A stretch of DNA of 52,142 nucleotides from Actinocatenispora rupis. GTDB lineage: Bacteria > Actinomycetota > Actinomycetes > Mycobacteriales > Micromonosporaceae. Below the pieces are notes generated by a model. The model made no database searches, had not been told where the DNA came from, and saw only the letters and a list, made by a program, of their open reading frames with translations. The number at the start of each line of letters is the position of its first letter. Position 1 is the first letter of the stretch. Shown one piece after another: positions 17,270 to 24,859 of the stretch. A program made the position numbers and the translations under genes. The stretch is taken from assembly GCF_016861975.1 (NCBI RefSeq), contig NZ_BOMB01000035.1, positions 1-52,142 on the forward strand. The letters run 5' to 3'.

Positions 17270-17827
17270 CTACCGAGGCTGGGCCGCGACCTCGTAGATG
17301 ATCCCCAGGCCGTCCTCGTCGTCCCAGTCCTCACCGACCTTGGCGAAACCGTACTGCGCCGCCAACTGCCACGAAGCGGTGTTGTCAGGGCTGATCGTCA
17401 CCCGTACCGTGTGCACCTGCGGTTCGCGGGCCGCACGGTCGAGCAGTACCTCCAAGGCCGCCCGGGCGAAGCCCTGCCGTCGGTACGCCGGATCGACCGC
17501 GTATCCGATCTCCACCATCCCCGACGCATCGGGCGGCCCGTGGTAACCAGCGCGGCCGACGGCCACCTGCCGCCGCTCGTCCCAGATCACACCGGTCACC
17601 CAGGCCGCGCTGGCCGGGTCCTCCTCCACCTGCCTGCTACGCATCCGCCACACGCCACGCCAGTCCGGGCCGGCGAAGTACGCCGAGAGGGGCACGGGAC
17701 TGGCCGCGTTCGCAGCCGCCAGGTCACCGTCGGCCAGCGCGCGGAACACCGGCGCCGTCAGATGCACGATGCGTACACGCTGCGGACGGCGCCGTTCGGT
17801 CCTGTCTCCCTGCTCCTCTGGTATCAC
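17270..17827 (-). CDS. GNAT family N-acetyltransferase (RimJ/RimL-like)
   Basis: 185 aa. The acetyl-CoA loop is present as VDPAYRRQGFARAALEVLLDRA (about 120-140, the R/Q-x-x-G-x-A/G box), preceded by the strand VEIGYAV and followed by VRVTISPDNTASWQLAAQYGF, the RimJ-type ending. It should acetylate an amine of a protein, antibiotic or metabolite; the substrate is unknown. The start is uncertain. GTG at 17827 is favoured because CATTCT lies exactly six bases upstream, the leaderless pattern seen elsewhere here. The gene stands alone between the methyltransferase and a gene-free stretch. Confidence 0.83.
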   Translation of the reverse strand: MIPEEQGDRTERRRPQRVRIVHLTAPVFRALADGDLAAANAASPVPLSAYFAGPDWRGVWRMRSRQVEEDPASAAWVTGVIWDERRQVAVGRAGYHGPPDASGMVEIGYAVDPAYRRQGFARAALEVLLDRAAREPQVHTVRVTISPDNTASWQLAAQYGFAKVGEDWDDEDGLGIIYEVAAQPR

Positions 17828-18184
17828 GAGGCAAGAATGCCAGCCCAGCACACCGGCAGCGGCACAGGGCCCGATCCTCGCCGCGTCACGCCCTGGCCAC
17901 GGCGGCGGCATCTCAGCGGTGCCCGGCGTTGCGACATGATGAGCCAACGGCACAACGTCAGGTCGTAGGCAGGTGCCGGCTTGCGCGCCGACCCAGCCGG
18001 CGACGATGCGGTGTACTGCTCCCGCGTCTGCAACGCCAGCCGGTACGCCGGCGCCCTGACACGGCATCGGTTCTGGGCGGTGCAACGTGGCGCAGGTGCC
18101 GTCCGGGTGTTCGATCCGCTGCGGCTGCGACTCCGGCCCGGGAACCCTGCTGGATCGCAGTACTGCCAACACATGCAAGCCCCG
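17828..18184. other. 357-base stretch without a recognisable gene
   Basis: Frames run through on both strands but none shows a family motif or start signal. It separates the GNAT gene from the convergent-side end of the DeoR gene, both on the minus strand. The DNA is slightly less GC-rich than the neighbouring genes. Confidence 0.5.
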
Positions 18185-19003
18185 TCAGTACGTCTCGACG
18201 GGGGTGGGGACGATGTGGACCTGGGCGCCGGCGGCGCGTATCGCGTCGATCTCGGCGGTGGGGGTGGCGTCGTCGAGGACGACCAGGTCGGTGGGGCGCA
18301 GCGGCGGGAACACGTAGGTCGAGGTGTGGCCGAACTTGCTGTGGTCGACGAGCAGTACGCGGCGGTCGGCCGCCTCGGTCATCGCCACCTTGAGCGCGCG
18401 CGATTCGGGGAGCGGGTGGAAGAGCTGGCCGTCGGCGACGGCGGGCACGCTGAGCAGCGCCACGTCGACCCGCCAGGTGCGTACGGCGTCGACGGTGGCG
18501 ACGCCGAACACGGCGTCCAGGTCGGGCTCGTACTCCCCGGGCAGCAGGTGTACGCGGATGCCGAGCCGGTTGCCGGCGAGCCGGGCGGCGCGCAGGTAGT
18601 TGGTGACGACGGTGAGGTTGCCGAGCGGCCGGGCCAGGCCGGGCAGCACGCCGAGGCAGGTGGTCGAATCGTCGACCAGAACGGACCGGGCGTCGGTGAG
18701 GAACCCCACGGCCGCGGTGGCGAGCACGCTCTTCACTTCCTGCCCGCTGCGCAGCCGCCACCGCGCGCTGGTCTGCACCAGCAGCGCGGACGGCGCCTCG
18801 ACCCAGCCGCGGTGTTTGGCCAGCAGCCCGTCGGCGACGAGCGAGTCGACGTCGCGGTGCACGGTCATCGCGCTGATCCCGAACTCGTCCGCGAGTTGCT
18901 GGATCTCCGCCCGTCCCTGGCTGAGGATCCGGTCGAGCATCTGTTCGCGGCGCGTGTTGACGTCGGCGGCGGACCTGCGCCCAGGGTTGGCCATGGCGGT
19001 CAT
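18185..19003 (-). CDS. DeoR/GlpR family transcriptional regulator of polyol genes
   Basis: 272 aa. N-terminal HTH_DeoR (about 20-70: REQMLDRILSQGRAEIQQLA, then EFGISAMTVHRDVDSLVADGLL) and a C-terminal DeoRC sugar-phosphate sensor domain (SVLVDDSTTCLGVLPGLARP, then VVTNYLRAARLAG and LLVDHSKFGHTSTYVFPPL). The ATG overlaps the dehydrogenase stop by four bases (ATGA at 19000-19003), so it is coupled to that gene. DeoR proteins of this kind are relieved by a phosphorylated sugar; here the product of the divergent xylulokinase is the natural candidate. The dyad at 20143-20159 is the likely operator. Confidence 0.92.
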   Translation of the reverse strand: MTAMANPGRRSAADVNTRREQMLDRILSQGRAEIQQLADEFGISAMTVHRDVDSLVADGLLAKHRGWVEAPSALLVQTSARWRLRSGQEVKSVLATAAVGFLTDARSVLVDDSTTCLGVLPGLARPLGNLTVVTNYLRAARLAGNRLGIRVHLLPGEYEPDLDAVFGVATVDAVRTWRVDVALLSVPAVADGQLFHPLPESRALKVAMTEAADRRVLLVDHSKFGHTSTYVFPPLRPTDLVVLDDATPTAEIDAIRAAGAQVHIVPTPVETY

Positions 19004-20052
19004 CCTGCCCTGAGCTGCGGCAGCACCACCGCCTTGATCCGCTCCTCGCCGTCGGGCTTCGGGCGCATCGCGGCGGCCGCGTCGTCCAGCGGGTACCGGT
19101 CGGTGACGAGGCCGTCCAGGTCGATCCGGCCGGTGGCGGCGAGGCGGATGGCTAGCGGCCAGGTGTTCGCGTACCGGAAGGTGCCGGTGAGGGTCAGCTC
19201 GCGCCGCTGCACGACGTCGACGGGGATCGGCACCTCGTCGGCGCCCATGCCGACCAGTACGGCGGTGCCGGCGCGGCGGACCGACCGCAGCCCGGCGGTG
19301 ACCGCGGCCGGTGCCCCCGAACAGTCGACGAACACGTCGAACCCGCCACCCGCAGTCGCATTCTCGGCGCCGGCGAGCGGTGTTCCGGCGAGTACGGTGC
19401 CGGTCGCGCCGAACCGCCCCGCGACGGCCAGCCGTGCCTCGCTCACGTCGGTGACGATCACCTCGGCGGCCCCGAAGACCCGCGCGGCCTGCGCGGTGAC
19501 CAGGCCGATCGGTCCGGCGCCGGCGACCAGTACCCGGCTGCCGGGGGCGACGGATCCCTTGCGGCAGGCCCAGATCCCGACCGACATCGGCTCGATCAAC
19601 CCCGCCGCCTCGTCCGACACCCCGTCCGGTACGGGATGGGCGAAGTCCGCGGGGACCGTCACGTACTCGCAGAAGGCGCCGTCGATCGGCGGCGTGCCGA
19701 AGAACCGTACGTCGGGGCAGAGGTTGTAGCGCCCGTGCCGACACTCGTGGCAGCGTCGGCAGGGCACGCCCGGCTCGACGGAGACCCGCTGGCCGATCCG
19801 GTCGGCCGGCACGTCCGCGCCGACCGCGACGATCCGCCCGGCCGACTCGTGCCCGAGGACCAGCGGGGCCCGCACCACGAACTCGCCGATCCGGCCGTGC
19901 TCGAAGTAGTGCGTGTCGGAGCCGCAGACACCGACGGCGGCCACCTGCACCAACACCTCGCCGTACGCGGGGGTGGGGCGCGGACGCTCCTCGATCCGCA
20001 GGTCGCCGGGCGCGTGCAGCACGGCGGCCCGCATGGTGTCCGGCAGTCCCAT
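19000..20052 (-). CDS. Zinc-dependent polyol dehydrogenase (sorbitol/xylitol dehydrogenase type)
   Basis: 350 aa medium-chain dehydrogenase. It oxidises a polyol to a ketose with NAD. Catalytic zinc ligands are in [13 protein letters not shown] and GHESAGRIV. The structural zinc site shows the spaced cysteines of [15 protein letters not shown]. The Rossmann part has [22 protein letters not shown] and then TDVSE with an acidic residue at the ribose position, indicating NAD rather than NADP. The start at 20052 has GGGGAG upstream; in-frame DNA further upstream lacks signals. It is divergent from xylulokinase and coupled to deoR, so xylitol or D-arabitol to D-xylulose is the most likely reaction. 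Sorbitol is an alternative. Confidence 0.92.
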   Translation of the reverse strand: MGLPDTMRAAVLHAPGDLRIEERPRPTPAYGEVLVQVAAVGVCGSDTHYFEHGRIGEFVVRAPLVLGHESAGRIVAVGADVPADRIGQRVSVEPGVPCRRCHECRHGRYNLCPDVRFFGTPPIDGAFCEYVTVPADFAHPVPDGVSDEAAGLIEPMSVGIWACRKGSVAPGSRVLVAGAGPIGLVTAQAARVFGAAEVIVTDVSEARLAVAGRFGATGTVLAGTPLAGAENATAGGGFDVFVDCSGAPAAVTAGLRSVRRAGTAVLVGMGADEVPIPVDVVQRRELTLTGTFRYANTWPLAIRLAATGRIDLDGLVTDRYPLDDAAAAMRPKPDGEERIKAVVLPQLRAG

Positions 20053-20142
20053 CCGCTCCCCCGCTCTCCGACGCACGACCGCACGGGTCGCCACCCGCGT
20101 CGCCCACGGACGGCCCCGGGCGACGCGGCCGGATGCCAACTT

Positions 20143-20159
20143 CTCACAGATTTTGTGAG
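20143..20159. promoter_or_regulatory. Probable DeoR operator
   Basis: CTCACA-GATTT-TGTGAG is a perfect 6-bp inverted repeat with a 5-base spacer, in the 213-base gap between the divergent dehydrogenase and xylulokinase genes. It is AT-richer than its surroundings. The coupled DeoR protein is the obvious binder. Confidence 0.65.
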
Positions 20160-20265
20160 CGGACAAGCCTTGATTCCACATGCTTCGCGGGGCATTCTGG
20201 TCTGGCCGCGCCGGCCCGGCGCGCGGTGGACGTTCCGGACCGACGACGCGACTGGGAGGCGACGG

Positions 20266-21651
20266 ATGGCCGTCCGCGGGATCGACTCCTCGACGCAGTC
20301 GTGCAAGGTCCTCACCGTGGACGAGACCACCGGGCGGGTGCTCGCCACCGGCCAGGCACCGCATCCGGACGGCACCGAGGTCGACCCTTTAGCCTGGTGG
20401 CGCGCGCTCGCCGACGCCGGCGGCCACGACACCGATGGAGTCGACGCGCTGTCGGTCGCCGCGCAGCAACACGGCATGGTCGCGCTCGACGGCGACGACA
20501 CCCCGGTCCGCCCCGCCCTGCTCTGGAACGACGTGCGCAGCGCGCCGCAGGCCGCCCGGCTCACCACCGACCTCGGCGCCGAGTGGTGGGCGAAGTCGGT
20601 CGGCCTGGTGCCTGTCGCGTCGTACACGGTGACCAAGCTGGCCTGGCTGGCCGAGCACGAACCGGTGCACGCTGCCCGGGTCGCGCGGGTCCTGCTGCCG
20701 CACGACTGGCTCACCTGGCGACTGCTCGGCGCCACCGACCCGCCCACCACCGACCGCAGCGACGCCTCCGGCACCGGCTACTGGTCCCCCGTCACCGGAC
20801 GGTACGAGCGGGATCTGCTGGTCCGCGCGCTCGGCCACGACGTCGACGTACCGGAGGTGCGCGGCCCGACCGACCCGGCCGGGCGTACCGCGGACGGCAC
20901 GCTCGTCGCCGCCGGCGCCGGGGACAACGCCGCCGCCGCGCTCGGTCTCGACCTGCGCCCCGGCGAGGCGGTCGTGTCCCTTGGCACCAGTGGCGCGGTG
21001 TTCACGGTGACCGACCGGCCCGTCACCGACCCGACCGGCGCGGTCGCCAGCTTCGCCGACGCCACCGGCCGGTTCCTGCCGTTGGCCTGCACGCTCAACG
21101 CCGCCCGGGTCCTGTCCGCGACCGCCACCCTGCTCGACACAGACCTCTCCGGGCTCGACGCGCTGGCCGAGTCCGCGCCACCCGACGCCGGCGGCCTCGT
21201 CCTACTGCCGTACCTCGACGGCGAGCGCACGCCGAACCTGCCGGATGCCGCCGGCAGCCTGCACGGCCTGCGCCGCGCCACGATGACCCCACCGCACCTC
21301 GCCCGCGCCGCGGTGCTCGGCATGCTGTGCGGGCTCGCCGACTGCCTCGACGAACTGCGCCGGCACGGCGCCAGCATCGACCGCGTCCTGCTCATCGGCG
21401 GCGCCGCCCGGTCCCGCGCGGTCCGTTCCGCCGCACCGGACGTGTTCGGCGTGCCGGTCCTCGTCCCCGAACCCGCCGAGTACGTGGCGCTCGGCGCGGC
21501 GCGGCAGGCGGCCTGGCTACTGTCCGGCGCCGACGAACCGCCGGCCTGGCCGCGCCAGATCGCCGACCACCGGGCACCCACCGGCGCACCCTGGACCGCC
21601 GACCTCCGCGCGCGGTATGCGGAACACCGCCGCAGGACGTACGGCGTGTGA
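20266..21651 (+). CDS. xylB: Xylulokinase
   Basis: 461 aa FGGY kinase that phosphorylates D-xylulose to xylulose 5-phosphate, entering the pentose phosphate pathway. It starts [20 protein letters not shown], with the DSSTQ-SK phosphate motif of xylulokinases. [38 protein letters not shown] and [10 protein letters not shown] follow in the family order, and [12 protein letters not shown] lies in the C-terminal ATPase domain. GGGAGG precedes the ATG by seven bases. It is divergent from a zinc polyol dehydrogenase and DeoR, forming a polyol to xylulose to xylulose 5-phosphate module. The 3' flank carries a copy of a dispersed short repeat at 21683. Confidence 0.93.
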   Translation: MAVRGIDSSTQSCKVLTVDETTGRVLATGQAPHPDGTEVDPLAWWRALADAGGHDTDGVDALSVAAQQHGMVALDGDDTPVRPALLWNDVRSAPQAARLTTDLGAEWWAKSVGLVPVASYTVTKLAWLAEHEPVHAARVARVLLPHDWLTWRLLGATDPPTTDRSDASGTGYWSPVTGRYERDLLVRALGHDVDVPEVRGPTDPAGRTADGTLVAAGAGDNAAAALGLDLRPGEAVVSLGTSGAVFTVTDRPVTDPTGAVASFADATGRFLPLACTLNAARVLSATATLLDTDLSGLDALAESAPPDAGGLVLLPYLDGERTPNLPDAAGSLHGLRRATMTPPHLARAAVLGMLCGLADCLDELRRHGASIDRVLLIGGAARSRAVRSAAPDVFGVPVLVPEPAEYVALGAARQAAWLLSGADEPPAWPRQIADHRAPTGAPWTADLRARYAEHRRRTYGV

Positions 21652-21682
21652 GCATGTACCGCCTCGGATCTCACGCCGTCGT

Positions 21683-21704
21683 GGAACCGTTGCGCCGCAA
21701 CCGG
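21683..21704. repeat. Short dispersed repeat copy
   Basis: The first 18 bases, GGAACCGTTGCGCCGCAA, are identical to a segment at 24637-24654. Related copies lie at 24828, 28878 and 29123. It sits just after xylB and contains the partial inverted words TTGCG and CGCAA. Confidence 0.5.
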
Positions 21705-21776
21705 TCCGTGCTGTGGCGGGGACGACCAAGTCGCCCCGTCGGCGGATCGTTCGACAAGGTCGCCGGGTCGTACTGG

Positions 21777-22577
21777 TCAGCGCAAGGGAGGCCACCCGGC
21801 ACCCGGCAGGGGCTCCGGCAGGAATATCCGCACCAGGTCGTGACAGCGCGCGTAGTGCCGGTCGTAACGGTCGTGGTCGAAGACCCACCGCCAGCCTTTC
21901 CACGCCTGCGCCCAGCGTTCCGACACCCCCTCGATAGTGTGCACGGTCCAACCGGTGCCGATGCGGCTGGCCGTGTCGAGGTGCAGCCCCAGACCGGGCA
22001 GCGGCACCGGCTCGTCGCGGTGCCACCATTCGGCCAGGTTCTCGATCCGCCAGGCGTCGGGCAGGGTGACGGCCTCGTCCGGTCCGGCCAGCAGTTCGGC
22101 GGGTTCGTCGGGCATGCTCAGTGCGTACCCGGCGTCGTCGACGGTGACGAGGAAGAACTGTTCGTCCCAGGGCTGGTGCATCGTCTCGTACGGTCGCCAC
22201 CCCGGGGCGTACAGCGGGGTGACCTCACCGGGCGCGTGGCCGAGGTACGCCTCGATGTCGCCCGCGCCGCCGTACGCCCAGCAGACGTCGTAACCGGTCC
22301 ATGCCTGCCGCAACTCAGGCAGGACGGCGTGCCGGTGCGCGTGCATGACGTCCCAGGCCCAGATGGCGAGCACGCGCCGGTCCCGGTCGATGAGCACCGT
22401 CCCCTCGTACGGCGCGAGGTGGGTCGCCTCGTACGACCAGGGCCCGAGTTCGGCGACCCGGTCCAGAACCGCCTCGGGCCCGCCGGCCAGCGAGGTGAGA
22501 AAGCCGTATCCGTGTGTGTCGCCGGCCATGCGCACCGTGCCGCCCTCGACCACGACGTACGCGATCCAGTAGCTCAT
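21777..22577 (-). CDS. Hypothetical protein, 266 aa
   Basis: Not recognised. The sequence has good actinobacterial codon bias and a sensible globular composition: many Trp and Tyr residues (WSYEATHLAPYEG, WAYGGAG, WWHRDEPVPLPGLGLH, WKGWRWVFDHDRYDRHYARCHD), no signal peptide and no membrane segment. It begins YWIAYVVVEGG. A GAGGAGGG lies 11 bases upstream of the ATG, a long but usable spacing. It is convergent with xylB and divergent from the DGPF gene. Conserved aromatic-rich actinobacterial proteins of this size near immunity or toxin loci exist, but nothing here shows such a role. Confidence 0.7.
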   Translation of the reverse strand: MSYWIAYVVVEGGTVRMAGDTHGYGFLTSLAGGPEAVLDRVAELGPWSYEATHLAPYEGTVLIDRDRRVLAIWAWDVMHAHRHAVLPELRQAWTGYDVCWAYGGAGDIEAYLGHAPGEVTPLYAPGWRPYETMHQPWDEQFFLVTVDDAGYALSMPDEPAELLAGPDEAVTLPDAWRIENLAEWWHRDEPVPLPGLGLHLDTASRIGTGWTVHTIEGVSERWAQAWKGWRWVFDHDRYDRHYARCHDLVRIFLPEPLPGAGWPPLR

Positions 22578-22775
22578 TGCGGTGCATGCCCTCCTCGCCG
22601 CCGTGTTCTGCCCATCATTCGCTGTCCATGCACGCCCCGCTGACCGCAGGTCTCGCGGCGGTGCCGCCCGCGCCCGCTCAGCCCGTCACGGTGGGGTTGG
22701 GTTGCCTAGGTAGGTGGGCCGATCTCATGGGGCGGCGGTGAGGCGACGCGGGAGTACGGAAAAGTCTGGGGGTGG

Positions 22776-22802
22776 TGTCGATCGGGGTGCGGTTCGATCG
22801 AC
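22776..22802 (+). promoter_or_regulatory. ECF42-type promoter upstream of the DGPF gene
   Basis: TGTCGA (22776-22781) and CGAC (22799-22802) are separated by 17 bases. This is the bipartite form I know for ECF42 sigma factors (TGTCGA at -35, CGA-containing -10), and the target is the expected DGPF partner gene. It implies that the sigma factor activates its own operon. Confidence 0.6.
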
Positions 22803-22847
22803 GCAGGGGGTGAGCGGGGACCGACCCCGCCGTACGGAGGAGAGATC

Positions 22848-23204
22848 ATGCCGCGCTTCATGACGATCGTGCACGTCGAGGAGAGTTCGCTGGACCACGG
22901 GGAGCCGAGCCCGGAGGCGCAGGCCCGGATGGGTGCGCTGTTCGAGGAGATCACGCGGGCCGGGGTGATGGTCGACACGGCGACCCTGGCGCGTACGGCG
23001 CAGGCGACCCGGGTGGTCGGGTCGGGCGGCAGCGTGAGCTACACCGACGGTCCGTTCACGGAGAGCAAGGAGGTCATCGGCGGGTACTCGATCCTCCAGG
23101 CCAAGGACATGGCGGAGGCGGTCGAGTGGACGCGCCGGTTCGTGGAGATCCAGTCGGAGTGGCAGGAGGTCACCGCGGAGGTCCGCGAGATCCTCGACGC
23201 GTGA
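22848..23204 (+). CDS. YciI-like DGPF-domain protein, partner of an ECF42 sigma factor
   Basis: 118 aa dimeric alpha/beta-barrel-like YCII-related protein. Its signature DGPF is at 67-70 (SYTDGPFTESKEVIGGYSI). Such DGPF proteins are encoded beside ECF42 sigma factors across actinobacteria; their biochemical role is unknown. GGAGGAG precedes the ATG. An ECF42-like promoter lies 46 bases upstream, and the sigma gene follows 55 bases downstream, separated by a duplicated copy of this gene's last 21 bases. The gene looks intact. Confidence 0.92.
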   Translation: MPRFMTIVHVEESSLDHGEPSPEAQARMGALFEEITRAGVMVDTATLARTAQATRVVGSGGSVSYTDGPFTESKEVIGGYSILQAKDMAEAVEWTRRFVEIQSEWQEVTAEVREILDA

Positions 23205-23247
23205 CACACACGATCCGCGCCGGTACGCGAGATCCTCGACGCGTGAC
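23184..23247. repeat. 22-base direct repeat at the end of the DGPF gene
   Basis: The last bases of the DGPF gene, including its stop (23184-23205), recur exactly at 23226-23247, with a 42-base period. The second copy lies between the DGPF and sigma genes. It looks like a recent partial duplication of the gene's 3' end. Confidence 0.85.
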
Positions 23248-23259
23248 GCGCATGGTCTG

Positions 23260-24495
23260 ATGAGAAGCGTGGACGCGGCGGGTTCGGTCGAGGCGGTGTA
23301 CCGGATCGAGTCCGCGCGGATCATCGCCGGCGTGGCGCGCATCGTGCGCGATGTCGGCATCGCCGAGGAACTGGCGCAGGACGCGCTGGTGGCCGCGCTG
23401 GAACAGTGGCCAGGGTCGGGCATCCCGGACAACCCGGGTGCCTGGCTCATGGCCGTGGCGAGGCGCCGGGCGGTCGACCTCGTCCGCCGGCGCGACACGT
23501 ACGCGCGGAAGCTGGCGGAGGTCGGCCGCGCGCTGACCGACGTACCGCCGGACGAACCGCCGGAGCCGGACGGCATCGACGACGACCTGCTGCGGTTGAT
23601 CTTCACGGCGTGCCACCCGGTGCTGTCCACGGAGGCGCGGATCGCGCTGACGTTGCGGCTGCTCGGCGGGCTGACTACGGCCGAGATCGCCCGGGCGTAC
23701 CTGTCGGCGGAGTCCACGATCGCGCAACGCATCGTCCGGGCGAAGCGGGCACTGGCGCGGGCGGACGTGCCGTTCGAGGTGCCGTACGGGGCGGACCGCG
23801 CGGACCGGCTCGCCTCGGTGCTGGAGGTCGTCTACCTGATCTTCAACGAGGGCTACTCCGCGACCTCCGGCGACAACCTGGTACGCCCGGCGCTGTGCGA
23901 GGAGGCGCTCCGGCTGGCCCGGGTACTCACCGGGCTGATGCCGACGGAACCGGAGACGTACGGGTTGGCGGCGTTGCTGGAGTTGCAGGCGTCGCGGCTG
24001 GCCGCGCGTACCGGGGAAGACGGGGCGCCGGTGCTGCTCGCCGACCAGGACCGGACTCGCTGGAACCGGCTGCTCGTCCGGCGCGGACTCGACGCGCTCA
24101 CCCGCGCCGGCACCGGCCCGTACGCCACGCAGGCCGCGATCGCCGCCTGCCACGCGCGCGCCCTCCGGTACGAGGAGACGGACTGGGCGACGATCGCCGC
24201 ACTGTACAGCCGGCTCGCCGTGCTCGTTCCCTCACCCGTCGTGGAGCTGAACCGGGCCGTTGCGGTCGCGCAGGCCGACGGTCCCGCCGCCGGCCTGCGC
24301 CTGCTCGACGCGCTCGCCGCCGAACCGGCACTCGACTCGTACCACCTGCTGCCGAGCGTGCGGGGCGACCTGCTCGCCCGACTCGGGCGTACGGCGGAGG
24401 CGAGCGCCGAGTTCACCCGCGCGGCCGCGCTGACCCGCAACGAACGCGAGCGCGACCTGCTGCTCCGCCGCGCCGCCGACCCCACCGCCCGCTGA
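23260..24495 (+). CDS. ECF42-group RNA polymerase sigma factor with C-terminal extension
   Basis: 411 aa, about twice the length of a plain ECF sigma. Sigma2 spans about 15-80 (ARIIAGVARIVRDVGIAEEL, AWLMAVARRRAVDLVRR). Sigma4 spans about 110-165 (LTLRLLGGLTTAEIARAYL, then STIAQRIVRAKRAL). The long C-terminal part is the SnoaL-unrelated, TPR-like extension of ECF42 (LIFNEGYSATSGDNLVRPAL, VELNRAVAVAQADGPAAGL, YHLLPSVRGDLLARLGR), which in this group is needed for activity in place of an anti-sigma factor. No anti-sigma gene is near. The DGPF partner lies just upstream with a matching promoter. The last 52 bases (24436-24487) recur in altered form downstream. Confidence 0.93.
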   Translation: MRSVDAAGSVEAVYRIESARIIAGVARIVRDVGIAEELAQDALVAALEQWPGSGIPDNPGAWLMAVARRRAVDLVRRRDTYARKLAEVGRALTDVPPDEPPEPDGIDDDLLRLIFTACHPVLSTEARIALTLRLLGGLTTAEIARAYLSAESTIAQRIVRAKRALARADVPFEVPYGADRADRLASVLEVVYLIFNEGYSATSGDNLVRPALCEEALRLARVLTGLMPTEPETYGLAALLELQASRLAARTGEDGAPVLLADQDRTRWNRLLVRRGLDALTRAGTGPYATQAAIAACHARALRYEETDWATIAALYSRLAVLVPSPVVELNRAVAVAQADGPAAGLRLLDALAAEPALDSYHLLPSVRGDLLARLGRTAEASAEFTRAAALTRNERERDLLLRRAADPTAR

Positions 24496-24811
24496 CCACA
24501 AAACCGGAAACCCTTACCCCACAACAAACGCAGCGCACCCTACCACCCCGCGCGCCGCCGATCCGGCCGCTCAACCCGCGCACAGTCCGTACCCTTGCGC
24601 AGCAACGCCGCGAACTGCGCCACTGCCCAGGGAACGGGAACCGTTGCGCCGCAAGGAACGCGAACGCGACCTCCTACTCCGCCGTGCCTCCGACCCGACG
24701 ACCCAAACCCTCGTCCGACAGCAATCGCTCGTGCGAGCTCCTGCCTCGTCGCTCCGCCAACTCGCCGGAACAACAAGCGCGCGACCTGTCGCCCCGCCGT
24801 GCCGACAAGCC
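24436..24811. repeat. Decayed copies of the ECF42 gene's 3' end
   Basis: The end of the sigma gene (24436-24487, coding RNERERDLLLRRAADPT) recurs at 24650-24701 with about 44 of 52 bases matching, still readable as RKERERDLLLRRASDPT in frame. Weaker look-alikes start near 24533, 24732 and 24778 (GCGCACC, TGCGAGCTCC, GCGCGACCTG followed by CCGCC words). They lie in 24496-24859, which otherwise has no gene. Confidence 0.6.
24637..24656. repeat. Short dispersed repeat copy
   Basis: GGAACCGTTGCGCCGCAAGG. It abuts the decayed ECF42 tail copy at 24650. A second copy with two changes lies at 24828-24847, near the end of the MFS gene. Confidence 0.55.
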
Positions 24812-24859
24812 GACCACCACGCGTACGGGAACCGTTGCGTTGCAAGGTATCGAGCGGGT

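Noticed and set aside
20053-20265. Riboswitch upstream of xylulokinase
   Set aside because: The gap has a protein-type dyad and a normal ribosome binding site, but no conserved riboswitch core could be found.
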